This document shows positions 9,344 to 17,226 of a stretch of DNA of 64,000 nt, one piece after another. A program made the translations under genes and the position numbers. Location: contig CAWINK010000016.1 of the NCBI GenBank assembly GCA_963837445.1, positions 248,001 to 312,000 on the forward strand, in the 5' to 3' direction. The notes beneath the pieces were generated by a model that was not told the DNA's origin, ran no database searches, and was given only the letters and a program-made list of their open reading frames with translations. The stretch comes from JACVRW01 sp963837445. Its GTDB lineage: Bacteria > Actinomycetota > Thermoleophilia > Solirubrobacterales > Thermoleophilaceae. The first letter of the stretch is position 1, and the number at the start of each line of letters is the position of its first letter.

Positions 9344-9744
9344 GCGAAATTCTGGAAACGCTCGATGGCATGTATGCGCGCCTGTGGCGCGGGCACGACC
9401 TCGAAGGATCGCTCGCCGGGCTGCCGGACGACTTCGAGTGGGTCTTCCCCGGCCACCCCGACGGCCCGGTTCTCCACGGACGCGACGCGGTCACCGACTT
9501 CTTCCGCGACTGGATCGAGCAATGGCACGAGCCGGACACGGACTGGTCGCTCGAGCAGACCGGGCCGGACACGATCCTGGCGCTCGTCACGACGCGCGGC
9601 CGCGGGCGGGCCAGCGGCGTGCCGGTCGAGCTCAGCTACGCGCAGGTGTGGACCTTTCGCGGCCACGTGCCCGCCCGCATGGTGCTCTACGCCGACCGCG
9701 ACAAGGGCCGGAACGCGGCGGGCGCCGATCCGCCCTCCCCGTGA
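9340..9744 (+). CDS. SnoaL/NTF2-like domain protein
   Basis: 134 aa from an ATG that overlaps the recG stop (ATGA). The sequence has the alpha+beta pattern of the SnoaL-like family: an N-terminal helix LETLDGMYARLWRG, DFEWVFPGHPDGPVLHGRDAV, then beta strands SLEQTGPDTILALVTTRG and SYAQVWTFRGHVPARMVLY. Such proteins are small cone-shaped barrels acting as isomerases, cyclases or ligand binders; no catalytic set can be assigned. Because of the recG frameshift, this gene appears fused to out-of-frame recG sequence if read naively. It is coupled to rsmD by a 4-nt overlap. Confidence 0.75.
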   Translation: MSEILETLDGMYARLWRGHDLEGSLAGLPDDFEWVFPGHPDGPVLHGRDAVTDFFRDWIEQWHEPDTDWSLEQTGPDTILALVTTRGRGRASGVPVELSYAQVWTFRGHVPARMVLYADRDKGRNAAGADPPSP

Positions 9745-10262
9745 GGGTCGTGGCCGGCGAGTTCAAGGGCCGGCGCCTGCACGCGCCGCGCGGTGCGGGC
9801 ACGCGGCCCACCGCGGACCGCGTGCGCGAGGCGCTCTTCTCGATCCTCGGCGACGTGTCGGGCGCGCGCGTGCTCGACCTCTACGCGGGCTCCGGGGCGC
9901 TCGGGATCGAGGCACTCTCGCGCGGTGCCGAGTCGGTGGTGTTCGTCGAGCGCGACCGTGGCGCACTCGCCGCGCTTCGCCGCAATCTGGATGCGGTGGG
10001 CGTGGACGCCGAGATCAGGAGCCAGGACGCCCTGCGTTTCATTGCCCATCCGGAAGGGGTATTCGACCTCGTTTTCTGCGACCCCCCATATGATGAGGCG
10101 TCCCACGTGGCCACCCCGCTCTCCGAGGCGCTGCCGGCCCTGCTCCGAGACGAAGCTCGAATCGTGACCGAATCAGACAAGCGCAACCCGCTGATACTCC
10201 CGCTGCCACTCCTGGCCGAGCGAACCTACGGCGATACTCGGATAGCGATTCACTCGACGTGA
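9741..10262 (+). CDS. rsmD: 16S rRNA (guanine966-N2)-methyltransferase RsmD
   Basis: 173 aa; GTG start overlaps the preceding TGA. SAM-binding motif I VLDLYAGSGALGIEAL and the N6/N2-adenine/guanine methyltransferase motif DPPY are clear, and the N-terminal GEFKGRRL...TRPTADRVREALFSIL segment is diagnostic for RsmD. It methylates G966 in helix 31 of 16S rRNA. It sits directly upstream of coaD, the standard rsmD-coaD pair, with a 4-nt overlap. Confidence 0.94.
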   Translation: MRVVAGEFKGRRLHAPRGAGTRPTADRVREALFSILGDVSGARVLDLYAGSGALGIEALSRGAESVVFVERDRGALAALRRNLDAVGVDAEIRSQDALRFIAHPEGVFDLVFCDPPYDEASHVATPLSEALPALLRDEARIVTESDKRNPLILPLPLLAERTYGDTRIAIHST

Positions 10263-10762
10263 ACGCTCCCCGGAACGGTGGAACGGCGGTCGTGCCGGGG
10301 TCCTACGACCCGGTCACCTTCGGCCACATCGACATCATCACCCGCGTCGCGAACGTGTTCGACACCGTCATTGTTGGCGTGGTGAACCAGGCAGTGCGCA
10401 AGGGGAAGACCGTGTTCAGCGCCGAGGAGCGCGTTGCATTTATTGAGTCAGAGGTGGCGGAATACGGCAATGTGCAGGTAAAAGCCTTTGATACTCTCCT
10501 CGTCGACTTCGCCCGGGACAACGGTGCGAAGGCGATCGTCAAGGGATTGAGGGCGATCTCGGACTTCGAATACGAGTTCGAGATGAACCAGCTGAACCGG
10601 AAGATGGCGCCCGACATCGAGAGCATGTACATGATGGCGGCGCCACAGTTCAGCTTCCTAAGCTCCAGCGGAGTGAAGGAGCTGGCCATGTTCGGAGGCG
10701 ATATGAGCGGCCTGGTGCCTGATCGGGTGGCCTCGCGCTTGCAGGAAGAACTGAAGCGGTGA
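10259..10762 (+). CDS. coaD: Phosphopantetheine adenylyltransferase CoaD
   Basis: 167 aa, normal for the family; GTG start overlaps rsmD TGA. The nucleotidyltransferase motif is seen as GSYDPVTFGHIDII (TxGH), the KGLRAISDFEYE segment binds phosphopantetheine, and SFLSSSGVKEL is the ISSTxVRE-type ATP loop. It transfers AMP to 4'-phosphopantetheine in CoA synthesis. Bases about 10430-10510 use A/T-ending codons (for example GCATTTATTGAGTCA) unlike the neighbouring genes. Confidence 0.96.
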   Translation: MNAPRNGGTAVVPGSYDPVTFGHIDIITRVANVFDTVIVGVVNQAVRKGKTVFSAEERVAFIESEVAEYGNVQVKAFDTLLVDFARDNGAKAIVKGLRAISDFEYEFEMNQLNRKMAPDIESMYMMAAPQFSFLSSSGVKELAMFGGDMSGLVPDRVASRLQEELKR

Positions 10763-10778
10763 AGAAACTGAGGCGCGG

Positions 10779-11264
10779 ATGGATGTACTAGTCCTGATCG
10801 ACAAGCTGGACGACACGATTCACAACGCTAAGCCCGTTCCGCTTACGGACCAGGTGCGTGTCGACAAGGAGGAGATCTACGACATCCTCGACCAGATGCG
10901 CGCGACGATCCCCGAGGAGATCAAGCAGGCGCGCTGGATCGTGAAGGAGCGCCAGGAGATGCTGGCCGAGGCGAAGCGCGAGGCCGAGCGCATCATCCGC
11001 GAGGCGCGCGAGGAGCAGATTCGCCTGATCTCCGAGGAGGAGATCGTGAAGCAGGCCGAGCGCCAGGCCGACGAGATCATCGAGGACGCGCGCGCACGCG
11101 AGCGCGAGATCCGCCTCGGCGCCGAGGACTACGCCGACGACATCCTCAACACCCTCGAGGTCAACCTCACGAAGTTCATCGCCGCAGTGCAGCGCGGCCG
11201 CGACCGCCTCCAGGGCCGCGAAGAGCCCGAGGTCAGCAGCTCGTCGTCGCAGCAAGTGCCCTGA
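10779..11264 (+). CDS. sepIVA: DivIVA-like coiled-coil cell-envelope protein (SepIVA-like)
   Basis: 161 aa from ATG 10779. After an N-terminal LVLIDKLDDTIHNAKPVPLTDQVRV segment the protein is almost entirely charged heptad-like helix rich in E, A, R (EMLAEAKREAERIIREAREE), with no membrane segment and a Ser/Gln tail. Mycobacterial SepIVA, a DivIVA-domain septation factor needed for growth, lies in the same coaD/DUF177/rnc/smc neighbourhood, so context supports this call. It might equally be described as an ATP-synthase-b-like coiled coil; homology search would settle it. Confidence 0.68.
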   Translation: MDVLVLIDKLDDTIHNAKPVPLTDQVRVDKEEIYDILDQMRATIPEEIKQARWIVKERQEMLAEAKREAERIIREAREEQIRLISEEEIVKQAERQADEIIEDARAREREIRLGAEDYADDILNTLEVNLTKFIAAVQRGRDRLQGREEPEVSSSSSQQVP

Positions 11265-11290
11265 GCCCCCCGCCCGGGTAGCGTTCGGGC

Positions 11291-11689
11291 ATGCATTCCG
11301 GGCGTTGCATTTGCGGGGCTGTTGCGTTTGAGGTGCGCGGGCCGCTTCGTGACGTTCTCCTCTGTCATTGCACCGAATGCCGCCGGTGGGCCGGGCACGT
11401 GTGGGCGGCCACCGCGGCGCTCGTCGAGGATCTGACGTTCGTCGAGGATCGCGGGCTGCGCTGGATCGACAGTCCCGACAGCGCCCACGACGCGCGGCGG
11501 GGGTTCTGCACCGAGTGCGGGTCCGGGCTGTTCTGGCAGGCGCCCGGGCGGGATCGGATCAGCATCGCGCCAGGCTGCCTCGACGAGCCGACCGGCATTC
11601 GGACGATGGGGCAGATCTGGGTGGCCAGCGCTGGGGATTACTACGAGTTGGACGAGCGCATCCCGAGCCACAAGCACGAGGCGGACTAG
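11291..11689 (+). CDS. GFA (glutathione-dependent formaldehyde-activating/CENP-V) family protein
   Basis: 132 aa. The zinc ligands of the family are all present: GRCICGAV (CxC), CHCTECRRW (CxxC) and GFCTECGSGLFW (CxxCG). Family members carry two zinc sites and include S-hydroxymethylglutathione synthases; most actinobacterial members have no proven substrate. A TAGCGT box lies 6 nt before the ATG, possibly a -10 element for a leaderless message. It begins the accessory block inserted between the SepIVA-like gene and DUF177. Confidence 0.88.
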   Translation: MHSGRCICGAVAFEVRGPLRDVLLCHCTECRRWAGHVWAATAALVEDLTFVEDRGLRWIDSPDSAHDARRGFCTECGSGLFWQAPGRDRISIAPGCLDEPTGIRTMGQIWVASAGDYYELDERIPSHKHEAD

Positions 11690-11699
11690 ATTTGCAGGC

Positions 11700-12077
11700 A
11701 TGCCCTCCTACCTCCACACCTGCTACCGAATCGGCGACATCGACCGCTCCGTCTCGTTCTACGAGAAGCTCGGCTTCGAGGAGCGGCGGCGGATGGACAT
11801 CGGCACCGAGGCCGTGAACGTGTTCATGGGCCTCCCGGACGAGGATCCCGTGCTCGAGCTGACCTACAACCACGGCGTCGACTCCTACGACCTCGGGACG
11901 GGCTACAACCACATCGCAATCCTGGTCGAGGACCTCGACGGCACGCTCGAGAAGCTGGCCGGCGACGGCATCGAGCCGGAGAAGCCGCCGTACCGGCCAG
12001 GCGGCCGAACCGAGGGCCCGATGATCGCCTTCGTGCGCGATCCGGACGGCTATCGCATCGAGCTCATCGGCCGGTGA
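11700..12077 (+). CDS. gloA: Glyoxalase I / VOC-family protein
   Basis: 125 aa. Two beta-alpha-beta-beta-beta modules with the expected metal ligands: His in YLHTCYRI, Glu in VLELTYNH, His in GYNHIAILV and Glu in YRIELIGR, matching lactoylglutathione lyase. The enzyme would isomerise the hemithioacetal of methylglyoxal and a thiol; in actinobacteria the thiol is often mycothiol, so the glutathione label is from the family only. It follows GFA by 10 nt, suggesting a joint aldehyde-detoxification unit. Confidence 0.87.
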   Translation: MPSYLHTCYRIGDIDRSVSFYEKLGFEERRRMDIGTEAVNVFMGLPDEDPVLELTYNHGVDSYDLGTGYNHIAILVEDLDGTLEKLAGDGIEPEKPPYRPGGRTEGPMIAFVRDPDGYRIELIGR

Positions 12078-13471
12078 CCGTTCGCGCGGCCGCCATCGCC
12101 GTCCTGATGGCGGCCTGCGCGGCGCCGTCGGCGAGCGCGGCGCCGTGGAAGCGGATCACGACCCCGGACGGCGCGAGCACCGACCAGGTCGGGCTGGCGC
12201 GCACGGGCGATGGAGCTCTCCACCTCGCCTGGTCGCACCCCACCGGTCCAAACACGGAGGACCTCCTCCACACCGTGATCGCTCGCAACGGCAGGCTCGG
12301 AGCCACGAGTCCGGTGCAGAGCGGCTGGACGGGGTTCACCAACGCGGCGCTGGTCGTCGACCCGGGCGGGCTGCGCGTCTTCTGGGGCGGCTTCCGCAGC
12401 ACGGACTCGAACGACCCGCAGCGGGAGACCAATACCGCGCTGTCACCGGACGGCGGAGCGAGCTGGGCGCTCCAGCCCGGCTCGGTCGTGCCCGGCGGTG
12501 CGCAGTCCTACGCGAGCAATACGGCGGCCACCGTGCGTCCCGACGGCACGACGCTCCAGGCCTTCGCCGGAACGCTCGGCACGTGGGTCCACGCGGGTCT
12601 CTCGCCGGCCACGCCCAACTTCGACTACCAGGGGCCGATCGGACAGTACGGCTACGACCCGAACCTGGCCACGGACGCAGCCGGCCGGACACTCATGGCC
12701 TGGTACTCCAATGCGAGCGGCCGTCTCGGCGTGCTCGCCCAGCAGGCGGGCGCGGACGGCAGCCCTGTGGGGGCGGCGGTCACGATGCCCGGGACGAGCG
12801 ACATGCAGGTCGGGATGCTGGGGCGGACGCCGCTCGCCGCACGCAGCGGCGGCGGCCTCTACGTGGCGTACCCGACGGGCTATCCGGCGTCGAACCGGAT
12901 TCGCGTCTGGCGTGTCGGGGCTTCCCGCACCCAGCTCCTCGGCCGCGTGGCTGGCTCCGGCAGCCCGGCCGTGGCGATCGCCGCGGCCGGCGACGGGCGG
13001 CTGTGGGTCCTGTGGACCAAGGGCTTCGGCGACCCGGACGTGCTGGCCCGCCGCTCGAACAAGGGCGCGACGAAATTCGGCGCGGTCGTGAACGCCGGCC
13101 ACCCGAGGGACGCCGCACAGGCCTACAAGCTTGACGCGAGTGCGGTGGGCGGCGCGCTCGACGTCCTCGGCAACTTCAACATCGGGACCACCACGACGGC
13201 GGTCACCTCCTACCGGCGGATCCTGCCCGGCCTGACGCTCCGGGCTCGCCCGCAGAGGGTGCGCAGGGGTGAGGCGACCGAGGTGCGCTTCACCGTCCTC
13301 GACGCCGGCGAGGAGGTGAAGGGAGCGACGGTCAGCGCCGCAGGCGCTTCCGGCAGGACCGACAGCAACGGCCGCGTGACGCTGTCGCTGAGGTCCCGCA
13401 GGCCCGTGACGGCGCGCGCGACGCGCACCGGCTACGTAGCCGCGACCAAGCGGCTCGCAGTGCGCCGCTAG
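12074..13471 (+). CDS. Secreted repeat (beta-propeller-like) protein with C-terminal Ig-like domain
   Basis: 465 aa; GTG overlaps the upstream TGA. A signal peptide is visible (MTVRAAAIAVLMAACAAPSASA, cleavage near AAP). The mature part has recurring strands of the sialidase/propeller type: GALHLAWSHPT, GLRVFWGGFRST, TLMAWYSNASG, GLYVAYPTG, GRLWVLWTKG. The last ~95 residues (LTLRARPQRVRRGEATEVRFTV... ) resemble a bacterial Ig-like or carboxypeptidase-regulatory-like domain. No catalytic residues can be assigned; an extracellular binding or adhesion role is a guess. Translation coupling to the VOC gene looks incidental. Confidence 0.7.
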   Translation: MTVRAAAIAVLMAACAAPSASAAPWKRITTPDGASTDQVGLARTGDGALHLAWSHPTGPNTEDLLHTVIARNGRLGATSPVQSGWTGFTNAALVVDPGGLRVFWGGFRSTDSNDPQRETNTALSPDGGASWALQPGSVVPGGAQSYASNTAATVRPDGTTLQAFAGTLGTWVHAGLSPATPNFDYQGPIGQYGYDPNLATDAAGRTLMAWYSNASGRLGVLAQQAGADGSPVGAAVTMPGTSDMQVGMLGRTPLAARSGGGLYVAYPTGYPASNRIRVWRVGASRTQLLGRVAGSGSPAVAIAAAGDGRLWVLWTKGFGDPDVLARRSNKGATKFGAVVNAGHPRDAAQAYKLDASAVGGALDVLGNFNIGTTTTAVTSYRRILPGLTLRARPQRVRRGEATEVRFTVLDAGEEVKGATVSAAGASGRTDSNGRVTLSLRSRRPVTARATRTGYVAATKRLAVRR

Positions 13472-13483
13472 GTATGCGCTGAA

Positions 13484-13924
13484 CTACAGGGGCGCGTAGC
13501 GCGTCCCGCCCGAGTCCAGGCTCATCCCCGCTGGCGGCAGGATCGCTGACTCCACACTCTTGCCCGATCGGTAGCGGACGGTGGCTTGCTGTTTGTACCC
13601 GCCAGTACCAGGCGGCAGGATCAGCAACCAACCCTCGGGGCATATCCGTGCTGCGTAGCGGCCGTCGCCGAGCAGCTGCAACTCGACCCCGCCGATGGAC
13701 CCCGGAGGATCGATCACCCCCGCGGCAACGAAGTGCTCTCCCGCTGGGACCGTCTTCATCCCGCCTGAGACGCAATAGAGCCGGGGCTCGTCGCCGACGG
13801 AAGTGATGTTGATCCACACCACCGAGGACGTCTCGTCGCGGCACAGGGCCACGGTCGTCCGCTCGTCGGCCGACTCGCTCATCAACGTAACGAGCGAACC
13901 TCGCGGTCTGAAGATCTCATGCAT
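13484..13924 (-). CDS. Hypothetical protein, 146 aa
   Basis: Unrecognised. Starts at ATG 13924, 9 nt after the stop of the preceding minus-strand secreted-protein gene, so the two are probably one transcript. No signal peptide or membrane segment is evident. The sequence looks like a beta-rich single domain (VVWINITSVGDEPRLYCV, VELQLLGDGRYAARI, WLLILPPGTGGYKQQATVRYR). Base composition is below that of the housekeeping genes, and the gene is convergent with the propeller-like gene. An internal ATG (MSESADERTT) could be the true start. Confidence 0.6.
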   Translation of the reverse strand: MHEIFRPRGSLVTLMSESADERTTVALCRDETSSVVWINITSVGDEPRLYCVSGGMKTVPAGEHFVAAGVIDPPGSIGGVELQLLGDGRYAARICPEGWLLILPPGTGGYKQQATVRYRSGKSVESAILPPAGMSLDSGGTRYAPL

Positions 13925-13933
13925 CAGTTCTTG

Positions 13934-14596
13934 TTACGGCCAGCAGGTGTGATTCTGATACGCCCGGTCGGTGCCGGTGTATCCGACCCCGTTCACGACC
14001 GCGTATGCGAATGCCTCAGTGCGATATGCAATCAGCCGCTCATGGTGACAGTTGAAGCCCGCGATCTCCGAAATTCTGCCGGAGCCGTAACGCACAGCGC
14101 GGTTAGTGGCCAGGTTCTCCCATCTGTCGTTGAGCCATCGCTGGAGGCTGACGTAGAGCTCCTGATACGTGACGCCTACGCCAGCCCGGCAATCGTTCGC
14201 CCCGCTCGCCCGGATGAAGGCGTCGCCCCCGGGATGGAACAGCTTCACGGGATCCCATGACTGCACTGCGCACGCGAAGCCGACCGCTTGTGCGGCCGTA
14301 ACTTTCCGGCGAGCGCGGCGGCGGGATGCCGACGCCTTCTCATCATCCGGCAGTGGTGCAAATGAGGTGCTGCCGTCGTCTGCCTGCTCCTCGACGCTCA
14401 CTATCCGCTTGACCGGCGGGCACCGCTCGGCGGTCGGGTCCGCAGCGCAACTCCCGGGTGGCGCGACTGCGGACACCTCGGCGGGCACCTGCACAGGAGG
14501 GCGAGCCGGGTTCTCGGCGGCAGACGCCGTCGAGGCGGCCATGAAACAGACCAAGATGATGACTCGCGCGAAGCACACTGGCGTGTTCTTGCCCAT
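13934..14596 (-). CDS. Secreted hypothetical protein, 220 aa
   Basis: Start chosen at ATG 14596, where GGAGG (14602-14606) stands 5 nt upstream; a longer open frame to 14677 lacks an SD and would bury the signal peptide. The N-terminus MGKNTPVCFARVIILVCFMA plus ASTASA is a good Sec signal. After a Pro-rich, Cys-containing linker (PPGSCAADPTAERCPP) and a basic patch SRRRARRK, a C-terminal globular region carries Cys and aromatic residues (ACAVQSWDPVKLF, NCHHERLIAY, YQNHTCWP). Composition is lower in GC than its neighbours. No family recognised. Confidence 0.68.
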   Translation of the reverse strand: MGKNTPVCFARVIILVCFMAASTASAAENPARPPVQVPAEVSAVAPPGSCAADPTAERCPPVKRIVSVEEQADDGSTSFAPLPDDEKASASRRRARRKVTAAQAVGFACAVQSWDPVKLFHPGGDAFIRASGANDCRAGVGVTYQELYVSLQRWLNDRWENLATNRAVRYGSGRISEIAGFNCHHERLIAYRTEAFAYAVVNGVGYTGTDRAYQNHTCWP

Positions 14597-14771
14597 CTGA
14601 ACCTCCGCTCTTGAGGGGTTAGTGGGAAGATACTTTATGTCTCTCGATTGATCAAGATTTTCCGATCCACTGACCATCGGAAGAAGATCGGGATCTCATT
14701 AGGCTGAGCCCCTGGTGGTGAGTCCGCGTTGAGCACATCGGGCGCGCTACGTGGCTGCGAACCGGGGGCGC

Positions 14772-14777
14772 TAGCCT
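14772..14777 (+). promoter_or_regulatory. Candidate -10 element (TAGCCT) of DUF177 gene
   Basis: TAGCCT ends 7 nt before the ATG at 14785 and no SD is present, so the transcript may be leaderless. The rest of 14597-14771, between this and the divergent secreted-protein gene, is comparatively AT-rich (for example GATACTTTATG at about 14627) and probably holds the divergent promoter; nothing else is recognisable in it. Confidence 0.4.
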
Positions 14778-14784
14778 CGATGGC

Positions 14785-15297
14785 ATGGCGCAGCGCACGG
14801 ATGTCTTCAACGTAGGAAAGCTGGGGCTCTCGTCCGGCGAGGGACGCGGTCTCGACCTCGAGGTGCCCGTCGATCCGTTCGAGTTCGGCGGGCAGCGCTA
14901 CGAGCTCCGCGACGGCAGCGTCGCGGCGCGCCTCGACATCTCGCACACGGTGAATGGGTATGCGTTCCGGCTGCGCTTCGACGCCGCCCTTGAGGGGCCG
15001 TGCGTGCGCTGCCTCGAGATCGCCGACCAGGGCGTGGACGTGGACTCGCGCGAGATCGACCAGCCCGACGGCGGCGACGAGCTCAGCTCGCCCTACTACG
15101 ACGAGGGCGAGCTCGACGTGCGCTCGTGGGCGCGGGACACGCTCGCGCTCGCGCTGCCGACCCAGATCGTGTGCGATCAGGACTGCGCGGGCCTGTGCGC
15201 GGTCTGCGGCGAGAACCTGAACCGCTCACCGGACCACGAGCACGAGCGCGAGCCCGACCCGCGCTGGGCCGCGCTGCGCGAACTGAAGCTGGACTAG
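14785..15297 (+). CDS. yceD: DUF177/YceD-family protein
   Basis: 170 aa. The C-terminal half has the family zinc-like motifs: GPCVRCLE (CxxC), CDQDCAGLCAVCGENLN, preceded by the ELDVRSWARDTLALALP segment. YceD/DUF177 proteins influence 23S rRNA or ribosome biogenesis and are normally encoded directly before rpmF. Here rpmF lies 5.6 kb downstream, beyond a minus-strand accessory block. The stop codon shares a CTAG with the stop of the convergent ECF41 gene. Confidence 0.9.
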   Translation: MAQRTDVFNVGKLGLSSGEGRGLDLEVPVDPFEFGGQRYELRDGSVAARLDISHTVNGYAFRLRFDAALEGPCVRCLEIADQGVDVDSREIDQPDGGDELSSPYYDEGELDVRSWARDTLALALPTQIVCDQDCAGLCAVCGENLNRSPDHEHEREPDPRWAALRELKLD

Positions 15298-16217
15298 CGC
15301 TCCCGCCCCTGGAGCACCGCCCACACGTCGGCGACCTGGCCGACGTGGCCCAGCTTCTCCGGGTTGACGACCGACCTGATTCCCTGGATCTCGCCGTCGG
15401 CGATGTCCAGCGCCCACACGCCGATGAGCCCGCCATCGCCCGTGAGCATCAGGGCGCCCGGCTGACCGTTGACTCCCACCTCGCGGATTTCCACGCCGGG
15501 GATGCGGGTGGCCGCCCGCATCCACGCGCCGAGCGTTCGGGCCACGCGGCGGCTGCCGTGGAGAGCGCGGGCGATGGCTGGCACCTTGCCGCCACCGTCT
15601 CCGTGGAGGACGACATCCTTCGCGAGCATCGTCTCGAGCGCGCTCACGTCGCCCTCTCGGACGGCCGCGAAGAAGCGTCGCGCCAGCTCCTCGCGTTGCT
15701 CGCGTGACGCCTCGAAACGCGGCTTGCCCTCCTCGACATGGCGGCGCGCGCGGGTCGCGAGCTGGCGCGCGTTGTCCTCGCTCTTGCCGACGATCTCGGC
15801 GATCTCCGCGTAGTTGTAGTCGAACACGTCGTGCAGCAGGAGCGCCGCGCGCTGCTCGGGGGAAAGGCTCTCCAGGAGGACGAGAAAGGCGAGCGAGAGC
15901 GAGTCGGCGAGCTCGGCCTGGCGCGCTGGATCGTCGTCGCTGTCGGTCACGAGCGGCTCGGGCAGCCACTCGCCCACGTACGTCTCGCGGCGAACCCGCG
16001 CGGAGCGCAGCTGGTCGATGGCGAGCCGGGTTGCGACCGTTGCCAGGTAGGCGCGCGGCGACTCGATGCGCTCGCCCCGCTGGAGGGCCTCGTGGAGTCG
16101 CAGCAGCGCCTCTTGGACCACGTCCTCCGCCTCCGCGACGCTACCGAGCATCCGGTAGCCGATCGCGAAGGCGGTCGGGCGCAGCTCTTCCAGCAGCTCC
16201 TCGTGGGTTTCGCTCAC
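15294..16217 (-). CDS. ECF41-family RNA polymerase sigma factor (SigJ type, with SnoaL-like C-terminal domain)
   Basis: 307 aa from GTG 16217. Regions sigma2 (FAIGYRMLGSVAEAEDVVQEA) and sigma4 (LSPEQRAALLLHDVFDYNYAEIA) are followed by a SnoaL-like extension. The three ECF41 signatures are present: WLPEP in the inter-domain linker (residues 84-88), DGGGK (207-211) and NPEKL (285-289; usual form NPDKL). In this family the extension replaces an anti-sigma factor and modulates activity in cis. The gene overlaps by 4 nt the SDR gene upstream, the expected COE partner, and a matching promoter precedes the pair at 17190-17216, indicating autoregulation. Confidence 0.93.
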   Translation of the reverse strand: MSETHEELLEELRPTAFAIGYRMLGSVAEAEDVVQEALLRLHEALQRGERIESPRAYLATVATRLAIDQLRSARVRRETYVGEWLPEPLVTDSDDDPARQAELADSLSLAFLVLLESLSPEQRAALLLHDVFDYNYAEIAEIVGKSEDNARQLATRARRHVEEGKPRFEASREQREELARRFFAAVREGDVSALETMLAKDVVLHGDGGGKVPAIARALHGSRRVARTLGAWMRAATRIPGVEIREVGVNGQPGALMLTGDGGLIGVWALDIADGEIQGIRSVVNPEKLGHVGQVADVWAVLQGRER

Positions 16218-17158
16218 GCGGCCACCCCTGCGAAGCCGTCCCTCCAGCTCGGATGCCTCGGCTCCCAGCCGAGCTCTCGCTTCGCCTTGGCATTCGACGC
16301 TCCGCGCACCTCGGTCATCATGACGGTCACGGCCTCGCCGGCGAGTATCCGGCCGACCCAGCGCGGCACGTGCCGGGGCTGCGGCGCGCCCATCGCACTG
16401 GCCGCCGCCGGCAGCCAGTCCGCCACCCGCGCCGGCTCGTCGTCGACGATGTTGTAGATCCCGCGGTGACCGTGCTCGATGGCCTCCACCGTGGCGTCCG
16501 CCGCGTCCTCGATGTGGATGAAGGACCAGACCCCGGCGCCGTTGCCCACCACCGGGAACTGCCGCTTGCGGACCGCCTCCGTCATCTCCCCGCCGTCCGG
16601 GCTGAAGCTGGTGCCCGGGCCGTAGAAGCCGCCGTAGCGGAGCACCACGCCCTCGGTCCAGCCGGCGCCCGTCACGGCGCTCTCCAGGTAGAAGATGGCC
16701 TCGAGCGTGGAGCGCACCGCCTCCGGGGGCGTCTGGTCGAGCGGATCGTCCTCGGTCTTCACGGGCCCGCCCGTGCGCTCGGTCGGCCAGCCCGCGTAGC
16801 TCTGGGCCACGAAGCGCTTCACTCCCACGGCGCGGCCCGCGGCCAGCAGGTGGTCCGTGGCCTCGGTGCGAAGCCGGTTCGTCTCGGCGAAGGTGCGCTC
16901 GAAGTGGCGCAGGTCGAAGTCGCCCGACAGCGCCGTGAGCTCGTGCACGATCACGTCGGGCTCGGCCTCCGCCACCACCCGGGCGACCTGCTCCGGGTCG
17001 AGCGCGTCGACGACCGCCGGTGTGGCGCCGAGCTCGAAGATGGCCTCGCGCTTGGACTCGCTGCGCGTGGTGCCGACGACCTCGTGGCCGCGCGCGACCA
17101 GCTTGGGAACGAGCTGCTTTCCGAGCGCTCCGGTGGCACCTGCAACGAGGATCTTCAT
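16214..17158 (-). CDS. NAD(P)-dependent epimerase/SDR, ECF41 partner (COE) protein
   Basis: 314 aa from ATG 17158, with AAAGGAG 5 nt upstream. Rossmann motif GATGALGKQ at the N-terminus, an extended-SDR active-site region around SYAGWP, and a C-terminal substrate part (YNIVDDEPARVADWLP). ECF41 sigma factors are encoded next to a carboxymuconolactone decarboxylase, oxidoreductase or epimerase (COE) gene that is their main target; this gene fits that role and carries the ECF41-type promoter. The natural substrate is unknown even for studied members. Confidence 0.9.
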   Translation of the reverse strand: MKILVAGATGALGKQLVPKLVARGHEVVGTTRSESKREAIFELGATPAVVDALDPEQVARVVAEAEPDVIVHELTALSGDFDLRHFERTFAETNRLRTEATDHLLAAGRAVGVKRFVAQSYAGWPTERTGGPVKTEDDPLDQTPPEAVRSTLEAIFYLESAVTGAGWTEGVVLRYGGFYGPGTSFSPDGGEMTEAVRKRQFPVVGNGAGVWSFIHIEDAADATVEAIEHGHRGIYNIVDDEPARVADWLPAAASAMGAPQPRHVPRWVGRILAGEAVTVMMTEVRGASNAKAKRELGWEPRHPSWRDGFAGVAA

Positions 17159-17189
17159 GGCCTCTCCTTTCGTCGTTGTCTACCTCTGT

Positions 17190-17216
17190 GACGAGACAGG
17201 AAGCCAGCCTGTGACA
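17190..17216 (-). promoter_or_regulatory. ECF41-type promoter (TGTCACA - 16 nt - CGTC)
   Basis: On the minus strand TGTCACA (17216-17210) and CGTC (17193-17190) are separated by exactly 16 nt, matching the published ECF41 consensus as I remember it. The -10 lies 31 nt before the SDR start, leaving room for a short leader with the SD. The sigma factor encoded as second gene would recognise it, making the operon autoregulated. Confidence 0.85.
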
Positions 17217-17226
17217 GCGTAGGGAC

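Noticed and set aside
14635..14946. 103-aa minus-strand frame across the DUF177 start
   Set aside because: Antisense to DUF177 and has no motif; it ends in the AT-rich divergent promoter region.
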